DNA of 10,719 nucleotides from Actinomycetes bacterium (GCA_021781315.1 JAJXXB010000092.1:1-10719), one strand, 5' to 3'; counted from the first letter of the stretch, positions 1 to 6,344 are shown. Translations and numbers: made by a program. The notes: generated by a model not told the origin, from the sequence alone.

Positions 1-1
1 G

Positions 2-130
2 GCGACCATCATCACCAAGGACCACGTCGCGCTGCTCGCCAGTGACGTCACCGTGGGCTCGGTTGTTCGCGTCATCCCGACCGCGACGACGACCCCTCTG
101 ACCGCCGGCATCATCGCGCTCGACGACTGA
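2..130 (+). CDS. C-terminal fragment of secreted DUF5666-like repeat protein
   Basis: Open from the window edge to a TGA at 128-130, giving 42 residues that end in ALDD. The segment ASDVTVGSVVRVIP followed by a Thr-rich stretch and TAGIIAL matches the end of a beta-strand repeat unit of the complete protein at 2006-3112 (there ISDLALGEEVTITP...AASIAI). The pattern of S-D, then G, then alternating V/I and P is kept. Both proteins end with L-D-D. I infer a second, related secreted protein built from DUF5666-type repeats. Its signal peptide and other repeats lie outside the window. A strong hairpin terminator follows 8 bp after the stop. The frame is clear. The family call rests on similarity to the neighbour and on general knowledge of DUF5666, which is of unknown function. 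Confidence 0.6.
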   Translation, partial: ATIITKDHVALLASDVTVGSVVRVIPTATTTPLTAGIIALDD

Positions 131-138
131 GTTGAACG

Positions 139-172
139 AATCCCCCCGGGGCGAAGCCCCGGGGGGATTTCT
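139..172 (+). terminator. Intrinsic terminator after the upstream exoprotein gene
   Basis: A perfect 14-bp stem (139-152 pairing with 156-169) closes a GAA triloop. The core is six C and four G paired with their complements. It is flanked on the left by AAT and on the right by ATTT, so it could work in both directions. It sits between the stop at 130 and the convergent permease stop at 227-229, where a shared bidirectional terminator is expected. The T-run is short, as is common in high-GC bacteria. Confidence 0.85.
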
Positions 173-226
173 CACGTCGGGGCCAAGTGGCGACGACGGT
201 CCCTCGATCACTCGACTCGCGAGCGA

Positions 227-1783
227 CTAGCGGGCGGCCTCGAGCTCGCCCTGGCGCTGCAGCTGGGAGGCGACGTAGCCGGTCGCCTTCTCGAGGAGGA
301 AGTAGACGAGTCCCGCGACGATGACGCCGGTGGGCACCGAGAAGTCCGCCCCGCCGAACCAGCCGGCGGTGCACACGCCCTTGACCGGGTTGGCGGCGCA
401 GGCCGCGCCGAAGTGGTTGGAGATGGGCGTCATCCAGTGGAACGGGAAGTTCACCGGCGGCGGCGCCTTGGAGTAGGAGATCGTGGCGGTCACCACGCCC
501 ACGGCGAAGGCGATGATCGCGTTCCAGTTGACGCCGGTAGAGCCGCCGAAGTAGAGGCCGGCGCGGTCCGTGCGCTGAAGTTCCGCCGCGTGGTAGCGGT
601 ACTTGCGCAGGATCCAGTCGGTGACGTACACGCCGAACCACGGGGCGATCCACAGGATCAACACCCCCACGAACTCCTTCATGTAGAGCGAGAACGTGTC
701 CTGGAACATCGCCCAGATCGTGAGCAGACAGGCGATGACGCTGTCCATCACGACGGCCTGGTAGCGCTTGAGGCGAATGCCCATGGCCTGGACCGAGACG
801 CCCGAGGAGTACAGGTCCATGGAGTTGATCCCGAAGAGCTGGACGATCGCGAAGATCAAGAAGATCGCCACGAACCACGAGGGGATGAGGTGCTGGCCGT
901 AGAGGGCCGAGAAGGGATTCGCCCCGTTCCAGGCGGTGATCTGGGCGCTGGAGGACAGGAACGTGAAGGTCAGAGCGCCGAGGATCATCAGCACGATCTC
1001 CGGTAGGGCCGTGCCCAGGAAGATCCAGCCGACGATGGCTCCCTTCTTCGCGTCGCGCGGGATGTAGCGCGTGTAGTCGTTGCCGCACTCGGTCCAGCCC
1101 AGGCCCGACAGCGCGAACGTGAAGGCGAGACCCGCGGTGTAGAGCTCCCAGTTCGCGTAGGGCGAACCCTTGAAGCTCGCCGAGCCGTGCTTGAGGTCAA
1201 AGATCGCCAGCACCACGAAGATCGCCCCGAAGGGGATGATCAGTGCACGCAGGACCTTGACCATCGTGGCGTGACCGAGGAACGGCAAGACGGCCTGGAT
1301 GGCGGCCGCCACGATGATGTAGGCGACCTTCAGCGGGCTGGACACGTGGATGCCGGCCATCTGCGAGAGGACGAGTCCCGCGCCGACGATGAGAATCAGG
1401 CCCTCGGTCTCAAATCCCAGCTGGGTGATCCAGTTGAAGAAGCTCACCAGACGCGATCCCCGCAGTCCGAACGCGGCCCGACTGATCGTAAAGGCTGTCG
1501 TACCCGCTTCGGGGCCCTGCAGCGACGCCACCCCCAGCAGCAGAAACGACAGGTTGCCGATGATGATGATGCTCAGCGCCGTGGTGAAGCTGAAGCCGAA
1601 TCCCATGAGCAGCGCGCCGTAGACGAAGTACTCGACGTTGATCGACGTGCCCGCCCACAACGCACCGATGTTGCGCGGGGTGGCCCAGCGCTCCGAATCG
1701 GGGATGAGGTCGATGCCGTGCTGTTCGATGTGGAACGGTTGGTCCTCGGCTGACCCGTCGTGCGAGTCAATGGTTGTTGCCAC
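227..1783 (-). CDS. NCS1-family permease (cytosine/purine/related solute:cation symporter)
   Basis: 518 residues with about 12 hydrophobic segments, normal for NCS1 (nucleobase:cation symporter-1, fold as in Mhp1/CodB). Family marks are seen in order: an N-terminal P-D-S-E-R-W...P-R-N-I-G-A-L-W-A-G segment (28-45), a G-P-E-A-G-T...S-R-A-A-F-G-L-R-G-S block before the third helix (90-110), N-D-Y-T-R-Y-I-P (235-242), and N-S-M-D-L-Y-S-S-G (320-328). It imports a nucleobase-like or other small nitrogenous solute. The substrate cannot be read from sequence; the usual aromatic position in helix 3 reads Q-L-G-F-E (121-125). Between the last two helices an outer loop carries C462 and C471, which could form a disulfide. 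The start is GTG at 1783, preceded by the ribosome site AGGGAGG (1793-1799) at 9 nt. It is divergent from the secreted protein at 2006 and shares a 222-bp control region with it. Confidence 0.88.
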   Translation of the reverse strand: MATTIDSHDGSAEDQPFHIEQHGIDLIPDSERWATPRNIGALWAGTSINVEYFVYGALLMGFGFSFTTALSIIIIGNLSFLLLGVASLQGPEAGTTAFTISRAAFGLRGSRLVSFFNWITQLGFETEGLILIVGAGLVLSQMAGIHVSSPLKVAYIIVAAAIQAVLPFLGHATMVKVLRALIIPFGAIFVVLAIFDLKHGSASFKGSPYANWELYTAGLAFTFALSGLGWTECGNDYTRYIPRDAKKGAIVGWIFLGTALPEIVLMILGALTFTFLSSSAQITAWNGANPFSALYGQHLIPSWFVAIFLIFAIVQLFGINSMDLYSSGVSVQAMGIRLKRYQAVVMDSVIACLLTIWAMFQDTFSLYMKEFVGVLILWIAPWFGVYVTDWILRKYRYHAAELQRTDRAGLYFGGSTGVNWNAIIAFAVGVVTATISYSKAPPPVNFPFHWMTPISNHFGAACAANPVKGVCTAGWFGGADFSVPTGVIVAGLVYFLLEKATGYVASQLQRQGELEAAR

Positions 1784-1792
1784 TGGTGTGGT

Positions 1793-1799
1793 CCTCCCT
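1793..1799 (-). promoter_or_regulatory. Ribosome binding site of the NCS1 permease
   Basis: On the minus strand the sequence reads AGGGAGG, 9 nt before the GTG at 1783-1781. It is a near-perfect anti-16S match and decides the GTG start over internal ATGs. Confidence 0.8.
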
Positions 1800-1803
1800 A
1801 ATA

Positions 1804-1845
1804 GATGTGGTCATCTGGTACGACCCCGTGAGGGGCTGGTCGTAC
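1804..1845 (-). promoter_or_regulatory. Leader inverted repeats before the permease (hairpin or operator)
   Basis: Two nested signals lie just upstream of the permease ribosome site. The larger is GTACGACC (1818-1825) with GGTCGTAC (1838-1845), a perfect 8-bp inverted repeat around a 12-nt centre. That centre contains CC/GG runs able to form a competing inner CCCC-TCAC-GGGG hairpin on the minus-strand transcript. The smaller is GATG-N4-CATC (1804-1815), nearer the ribosome site. It may be an RNA leader structure or a DNA operator overlapping the start of transcription. It does not match a riboswitch class that I know. Confidence 0.45.
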
Positions 1846-1888
1846 GCGGATAGTCTGCCCGATCGTCTTCGCGCGAGGCGCCATTGGC

Positions 1889-1908
1889 GAGTGGAAAGAT
1901 TTCCACTC
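1889..1908. promoter_or_regulatory. Perfect 20-bp palindrome, candidate operator
   Basis: GAGTGGAAA-GA-TTTCCACTC: 9-bp arms with a 2-bp centre, placed in the divergent intergenic region about 105 bp from the permease start and 97 bp from the exoprotein start. The TGGAAA/TTTCCA core resembles operators of IclR-family regulators (IclR, AllR), whose known sites usually have a 3-bp centre. The symmetry is seen directly; the regulator family is inferred. Confidence 0.6.
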
Positions 1909-2005
1909 TGTGAATTTCCTTTTCATTGGACTCTGACGGGCCCCACAGACTCCTCTCAGGGTGGCTGGCGAGGATGGTGACGTCCGCTACTGAAAGGTTG
2001 TCAGC

Positions 2006-3112
2006 ATGTATCGCTCCAAGAGGAATACGGCCATCAAGCGCCTGGGTGCGTCAACCGCGGTGACCCTGGCCGTGGCGGCCGCCGGTATCGGGGTCGCGGC
2101 CGCGTCCACCCACGGGTTCTCCTCGGGCCCGAGCACGGCCCAGACCAGCATGAACTCCGCGGCTCTCATGAGTCACGACCAGAGCTCCACGAGCGCCGTC
2201 GAAGGCACCGTGAGCGCGGTCTCGTCCACGTCGATCACCCTCGCGACCTCCTCGGGTCCGGTGACCTTCTCGCTGAACAGTTCGACCAGCGTGACCAACA
2301 ACGGCGCCCTCGGCGCGATCAGCGACCTCGCACTAGGCGAGGAAGTAACGATCACCCCGTCGACGACAGACGCCACGGCCGCGGCCTCTATCGCCATCAA
2401 CTCCTCGGTCACGACCACGACGGGCGCGCCGGCGACCACGGTGGGACCCACCGAGGGGACGATCTCGGCCGTCTCGGCCTCGTCGATCACCGTCACGTCC
2501 GCGAGCGGATCGAGCGTCACCTACGCGATCGACGCCTCCACGACCGCGCGCGCGGGCGACACCACGGTGCCTGTGAGCTTCCTCGCGGTGGGCGAGTCGG
2601 TTTCCGTCGAGCCCTCCAGCGCGACGACGGCCACGGCCGCGTCGATTGAGGTTGAGCTCTCCCACGTGACCGGCACGGTCACGGGAGTCTCGGGTTCGAC
2701 GATCACGATCACCACGAGCACGGGGGCCACGGTCACCGTGCAGACCAGTGCGCTCACCAGCTTCTTCTTGAAGGGTTCGGCCACGGCGAGTCTCGCTGAC
2801 GTGACGACCGGCTCGTTCATCGGCGCCATGGGCGTGGATCTCGGATCGGGCAATTTCAACGCCCTCGCGGTGGGTCTGAGCCCGTCGAGTGGTGGCGACG
2901 ACCAGGGTGACGACTCCAACCAGGGCGCCGGATTGGCGCTGGGTGAGGACGCGCACGGTGGGGCTCAGGGCCTCGGTCTAGGACTGGGTCACGATCACGG
3001 ACACGGCCAGGGCGACGGACAGGGCCAGGGTGACGGACAGTCCCAGGGTCAGTTCCAGGGCGGCCCCGGACTGAGCGTTGCCTCGAGCGTGACGGCCGGA
3101 CTCGACGACTAG
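2006..3112 (+). CDS. Secreted DUF5666-like triple-repeat protein with Gly/Gln/Asp-rich tail
   Basis: 368 residues. The N-terminus has a basic stretch (R3, K5, R6, K11, R12) and a hydrophobic Ala/Val-rich segment (about 16-34), fitting a Sec signal peptide with cleavage near 33-40. Three related beta-rich units follow: about 66-131, 150-217 and 223-289. Each opens with [E/T]-G-T-[V/I]-[S/T]-[A/G]-V-S and continues S-I-T-[L/V/I]. Units 1 and 2 carry a later G-E-x-V-x-[I/V]-x-P and A-A-S-I segment, typical of DUF5666 OB-like units. From about 293 the chain turns into low complexity rich in Gly, Gln, Asp and His, ending L-D-D. There is no lipobox, LPXTG or membrane anchor. The function is unknown; a cell-surface or extracellular role is inferred. 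The start at ATG 2006 is chosen for the AAAGG site (1993-1997) 8 nt upstream. The fragment at 1-130 is a likely paralogue. Confidence 0.75.
   Translation: MYRSKRNTAIKRLGASTAVTLAVAAAGIGVAAASTHGFSSGPSTAQTSMNSAALMSHDQSSTSAVEGTVSAVSSTSITLATSSGPVTFSLNSSTSVTNNGALGAISDLALGEEVTITPSTTDATAAASIAINSSVTTTTGAPATTVGPTEGTISAVSASSITVTSASGSSVTYAIDASTTARAGDTTVPVSFLAVGESVSVEPSSATTATAASIEVELSHVTGTVTGVSGSTITITTSTGATVTVQTSALTSFFLKGSATASLADVTTGSFIGAMGVDLGSGNFNALAVGLSPSSGGDDQGDDSNQGAGLALGEDAHGGAQGLGLGLGHDHGHGQGDGQGQGDGQSQGQFQGGPGLSVASSVTAGLDD
3005..3040 (+). repeat. 18-bp tandem repeat, two copies, in the exoprotein tail
   Basis: Positions 3005-3022 and 3023-3040 are consecutive copies of an 18-mer starting GGCCAGGG and ending GACGGACAG, with one C/T difference at the ninth base. 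Each copy encodes a six-residue Gly/Gln/Asp unit. A degenerate remnant follows to about 3061. Such in-frame repeats can change number by slippage. Confidence 0.8.
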
Positions 3113-3132
3113 TTCATTTCGCAGTACCTCCC

Positions 3133-3176
3133 AACGACAACGAACCCGGGTGGCGACACCCGGGTTCGTTGTCGTT
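3133..3176. terminator. Very stable hairpin with GCGA tetraloop, terminator of exoprotein gene
   Basis: A perfect 20-bp stem (3133-3152 pairing with 3157-3176) is closed by a GCGA loop, which is a GNRA tetraloop. It lies 20 bp after the stop at 3112. No long T-run follows, only scattered T, so it may end transcription without one, or protect the mRNA 3' end. Confidence 0.8.
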
Positions 3177-3230
3177 GCGCGTTGCTGAGATGATTCTCCG
3201 AATCCGTGACCGTGCGTGATAAGTGGTTCT

Positions 3231-3239
3231 TGCTAAGTT
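3231..3239 (+). promoter_or_regulatory. Candidate extended -10 promoter of the binding-protein gene
   Basis: TGC-TAAGTT fits an extended -10 (TGN-TANNNT). It would place the transcript start near 3246, exactly where the leader hairpin begins. No good -35 is visible. This is a pattern match only. Confidence 0.35.
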
Positions 3240-3245
3240 GCCCAG

Positions 3246-3268
3246 GAGAACCGGGGGGGCTGGTTCTC
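3246..3268 (+). promoter_or_regulatory. Leader inverted repeat before the binding-protein gene
   Basis: GAGAACC (3246-3252) and GGTTCTC (3262-3268) are perfect 7-bp arms around a spacer of seven G plus CT. The repeat ends 17 nt before the ATG at 3286, close to the ribosome site, so as RNA it could affect translation. As DNA it could be an operator. Confidence 0.45.
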
Positions 3269-3285
3269 GGTGAAAGTGGGGGAAT

Positions 3286-5184
3286 ATGTCGGCAACTGTG
3301 GATCGTCGCAAGTTCTTGACGCATTCGGCGGCGACCATCGGGGGCGTCGCCATGGCCGGTACCGTCGTCGACGGGCTGGTGGCGAACTTCGCGAGCGCCG
3401 CAACGGGCATCAATTCCGGTAAGCCGAAGATGGGCGGCACTCTCAAGGTGGGTCTGATCTCGGACGTGCCGAACTACCACAACTTCAACGGGGCCCAGGG
3501 CAAGATGGACGCGTCGGGCTTCTGCCTGGCGAACGCGCTCTTCGACGCGCTCTTCGTGGCGTCGGCCAACGGCAAGACGTGGGTGCCGATGCTGGCCCTG
3601 TCGGCGACGCCGAACGCCAACTACACGGTCTGGACGGTCAAGCTGCGCCAGGGCGTCTCCTTCAGCAACGGCGATCCCTTCAACGCGGCGATCGTCGTGG
3701 CCAACTTCAACGCCGCGGCCGCCGACCCCACGGTCGGCACGGCCATCCGTCCGATCATCGCCAAGGTGACGGCGGCGGACACGTACACGGTGGTCTTCAA
3801 CCTGGTCATTCCCTTCTCCACCTTCCCGATCAGCGCGCTGTCGGAGCAGCAGACGGCCTACATGGCCCACCCGAGCTCGCTGGTCAAGGGCTACACCGGC
3901 AACCCGATCGGCACCGGCCCCTTCGTCGTGACCTCTTGGCAGGTCGGCTACCAGTCGAACTTCAAGAAGAACAAGAACTACTGGCGCGCCGACGCGCACA
4001 ACCGCCAGTTGCCCTACCTCGACGCGATCAGCTTTCACACGATTCCCGACGACCCCACGCGCAACCAGGCGCTGCAGTCGGGCCAGGTCGACATGATCCT
4101 CACCCAGGACGGCGCGAGCGTGGCGGCGCTGAAGCACATGAAGGGCATCAGCTACCGCACCGATGAGAACGATCCGATCGACCCGTCGGTCAACTGCCTG
4201 ATCGTCAACACGACCGGCACCATGAACCAGTACTTCGCCTGGGCGGGCGAGTTCGCCGGCGCCGGCGTGCCGGGCGCCCTGTCGTATCTCATGCAGGGCC
4301 AGGCCGTTCCCCAGCAGGTCCAGATGGCCGACTGGATGGGAACCCTCGGGGCCGTGGATCCCTCGACGCTGTCGTGGAACACCAAGCTCAAGCCGGTCTT
4401 GAACGACGCCTCGATCCGCAAGGCCTGCGCGATGGCGATCAACCGCACTGCGTACCAGAAGGTCATCGCCGGCGGGGTTGGCGCGGTCGCCGACGGCGTC
4501 TACCGCAAGAGCTCGCAGTACTACCGCAACCCGAACTACCCGGCGTTCAACCCGACCAAGGCCAAGGCCCTCGTGAACGCCTACAAGGCGAAGAACGGCG
4601 TCTCCAAGGTCGGCTTCGTCATCGACATCGTCTCGGGCAGCTCCTCGGAGCAGAAGCTCTTCGCCTTCATCCAGCAGCAGCTCGGCGCGATCGGCATCTC
4701 GGTGACCCCGCGGCCCTCGACGCAGTCCCAGCTCATCCAGAACGTCATCCTGGGCGAGTACGACTGCTCCTCGTGGAACCAGTTCGGCGGGGTGGACCCC
4801 TCGATCAACTACGTGTGGTGGAACTCCCAGCCGGCCACGACGCCCCTCACCCAGGGCGGGATGGGGATGTCGGCGCTGCCGGCGGGGACCTTCATCGCGG
4901 GCGCGGTGAACTTCGCGCACCAGGGCGACCCGGTGATCGAGGGCTCGATGCTCAAGGCCCTCGCCTCCAAGCCCAACAGCGCGGCGTACAAGGGGGCGTG
5001 GGCCACGGTGAACGCGCAGTTCGCCAAGGACATCCCGTATCTGTTCCTCAACACCCTGGTCACGGCGTGGGCCGCCCGCACCAACGTCCAGAACTGGGCG
5101 TACGCGACGGCCGGCGACGGTGTCACGCGATGCTTGAACCCCGACGGTGGCTCGACGCGCTGGGACCAGATCTGGAAGTCGTAG
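3286..5184 (+). CDS. ABC transporter substrate-binding protein, family 5 (peptide/nickel type), Tat-exported
   Basis: 632 residues. The N-terminus has D-R-R-K-F-L (6-11) followed by an Ala/Gly-rich weakly hydrophobic stretch and A-S-A (36-38), a twin-arginine signal peptide. No lipobox cysteine is present. The mature part starts G-G-T-L-K-V-G (50-56), the classic opening of SBP_bac_5 proteins. It continues with L-R-Q-G-V-S-F-S-N-G-D-P-F, then G-T-G-P-F-V-V, then S-I-R-K-A-C-A-M-A-I-N-R (376-387), all family landmarks. It is longer than the usual 500-550 residues, partly from an insertion at about 309-369 between I-V-N-T and the A-S-I-R helix. It should bind an oligopeptide or similar solute outside the membrane. 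No ABC permease or ATPase gene adjoins it, so its partners must be elsewhere or absent. The ribosome site is a purine-rich GAAAGTGGGGGA just upstream. The stop lies 4 bp from that of the convergent MFS gene. Confidence 0.9.
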   Translation: MSATVDRRKFLTHSAATIGGVAMAGTVVDGLVANFASAATGINSGKPKMGGTLKVGLISDVPNYHNFNGAQGKMDASGFCLANALFDALFVASANGKTWVPMLALSATPNANYTVWTVKLRQGVSFSNGDPFNAAIVVANFNAAAADPTVGTAIRPIIAKVTAADTYTVVFNLVIPFSTFPISALSEQQTAYMAHPSSLVKGYTGNPIGTGPFVVTSWQVGYQSNFKKNKNYWRADAHNRQLPYLDAISFHTIPDDPTRNQALQSGQVDMILTQDGASVAALKHMKGISYRTDENDPIDPSVNCLIVNTTGTMNQYFAWAGEFAGAGVPGALSYLMQGQAVPQQVQMADWMGTLGAVDPSTLSWNTKLKPVLNDASIRKACAMAINRTAYQKVIAGGVGAVADGVYRKSSQYYRNPNYPAFNPTKAKALVNAYKAKNGVSKVGFVIDIVSGSSSEQKLFAFIQQQLGAIGISVTPRPSTQSQLIQNVILGEYDCSSWNQFGGVDPSINYVWWNSQPATTPLTQGGMGMSALPAGTFIAGAVNFAHQGDPVIEGSMLKALASKPNSAAYKGAWATVNAQFAKDIPYLFLNTLVTAWAARTNVQNWAYATAGDGVTRCLNPDGGSTRWDQIWKS

Positions 5185-5188
5185 GGCG

Positions 5189-6337
5189 CTAGGCCGACAC
5201 GCGCCCGTGCACGTGACGCCACCACCATACGGTGGTGGAGGCGAGCACGGCCGACGTGACGGCGACCAGCGTGAAGGGCAGTGCCGGATCCTTGGTGAAG
5301 AGCACGCCCGAGAACGCCGCGGCCAGGGCCAACGAGGCCGTGCTCGCCGTCGAGGAGAGTCCCTGACGGCGGCTGAGCTCACGATCGTGCGCGCCCTGGG
5401 TGAGTAGCGACGACACCGACGGCATCGAGAGCGACGTCGCGACGGCCTCGAGCGAGCCGAGGCAGACGAGGGCCACGTTCGAGTGGATGTGGGGATAGAG
5501 GGCGAGGAAGAACGCGCCGTTGAAGAGGCCGATCAGCGCGATGGCGCGGCGATTGGCGTGATCGGCGAGCCAGCCGCCGACGCGGCTCAGCGCCACCCAG
5601 GGCAGGGCGAACATCGTCCAACTCAGTCGAATCTGCAACGTCGAGGCGTGGTGGGCGTGCATCAGCAGCGTCCAGCACGCCTCGTAGACGCCCACCGTCA
5701 TGCCGCTCGCGCTCGCGGCGACGAGGGCACCCACCAGCTGGCGATTCCAGCGCAAGCGCACCAGCGGGCCGGACGTGAAGTCCGACTCACCGAGGTCGAG
5801 GTGCGTGGAGCGCAGCGCCGCGCCGAGGCTGATCAGCCCCGTGACGAAGAAGGCCCAGCCCAGGGCGTTCACGTTCACCGCGACGCCGATCAACGGACCC
5901 ACCGCGACGCCGAAGAGCTGGGCGGCGAGGATCCGCGAGATCGCCCGGCCACGGCGCGCCTCGGGAAAGAGCGCCGAGACCGCCGAGAGGGCGGCGACCT
6001 CGAAGGCGCTGGCCGACGCGCCCTGGAAGGCGCGCGTCAGGGCGAACCAGGGCGCGTGGAACGGCAGCAGATACGTCATCGACGCGAATCCGTAGACGAC
6101 GAGGCTGGTGATGAGGATCCGTCGACGCCCGAAGCGGTCAGCGACGTGGCCCATCAGGTACTGCGTGGCCACCCCGGCGATGAAGAACAACGCCTGGATC
6201 ACGCCGATCACGCTCGGCGTGCCCCCACGGTGCTCGAGGAAGAGCGGCAACAGCGGCAGTCCCAACGTCGCCCCGGTCCACTGGAGGGCCACGATGAGCG
6301 TGAGCCGGCGCAGGGTCTGCTCTGGGGACGAGGGCAT
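5189..6337 (-). CDS. Major facilitator superfamily (MFS) transporter
   Basis: 382 residues, a full-length 12-helix MFS protein of drug:H+ antiporter/DHA1 size. Motif A between helices 2 and 3 is clear: G-H-V-A-D-R-F-G-R-R-R (63-73). It is echoed in the second half at G-W-L-A-D-H-A-N-R-R (255-264), and a helix-5 G-P-L-I-G (147-151) resembles motif C of exporters. I infer an efflux-type secondary transporter of unknown substrate. The start at ATG 6337 has no ribosome site. Instead TAGCCT sits 7 nt upstream, suggesting leaderless transcription. The CadD-like gene ends 27 bp upstream on the same strand, so the two may also be co-transcribed. The last codons contain a CCACCACC/GGTGGTGG hairpin that could act as the terminator for the gene on the other strand. 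Confidence 0.88.
   Translation of the reverse strand: MPSSPEQTLRRLTLIVALQWTGATLGLPLLPLFLEHRGGTPSVIGVIQALFFIAGVATQYLMGHVADRFGRRRILITSLVVYGFASMTYLLPFHAPWFALTRAFQGASASAFEVAALSAVSALFPEARRGRAISRILAAQLFGVAVGPLIGVAVNVNALGWAFFVTGLISLGAALRSTHLDLGESDFTSGPLVRLRWNRQLVGALVAASASGMTVGVYEACWTLLMHAHHASTLQIRLSWTMFALPWVALSRVGGWLADHANRRAIALIGLFNGAFFLALYPHIHSNVALVCLGSLEAVATSLSMPSVSSLLTQGAHDRELSRRQGLSSTASTASLALAAAFSGVLFTKDPALPFTLVAVTSAVLASTTVWWWRHVHGRVSA
5219..5238 (+). terminator. Hairpin inside MFS 3' coding end, possible terminator of binding-protein gene
   Basis: CCACCACC-ATAC-GGTGGTGG is a perfect 8-bp stem with a 4-nt loop, 35 bp past the binding-protein stop at 5184. The two convergent stops are only 4 bp apart, so a terminator for the plus-strand gene must overlap the MFS coding region. 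This hairpin, which encodes a W-W-W-R stretch on the minus strand, is the best candidate. There is no T-run, and the symmetry may simply be a by-product of the tryptophan codons. Confidence 0.4.
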
Positions 6338-6344
6338 TACGTAG

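Noticed and set aside
42..51. GTGACGTCAC palindrome
   Set aside because: It lies within coding sequence, encoding S-D-V-T in a repeat protein, and has no regulatory context.
413..1753. Plus-strand open frames opposite the permease
   Set aside because: High-GC shadow frames; the minus strand encodes a clear NCS1 permease across the whole interval.
3184..3230. GCTGAGATGA resembling the TPP riboswitch (Thi box)
   Set aside because: The rest of the consensus (A-C-C-T-G-A, the CTGG...CCAGCG stem and AGGGA) is missing, and the gene is a family-5 binding protein rather than a clear thiamine gene.
3109..5382. 757-codon open frame on the minus strand
   Set aside because: It is antisense to the binding-protein gene, with Arg/Val/Asp-rich low-information sequence and no signal, domain or ribosome site. 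The plus-strand protein is clearly real.
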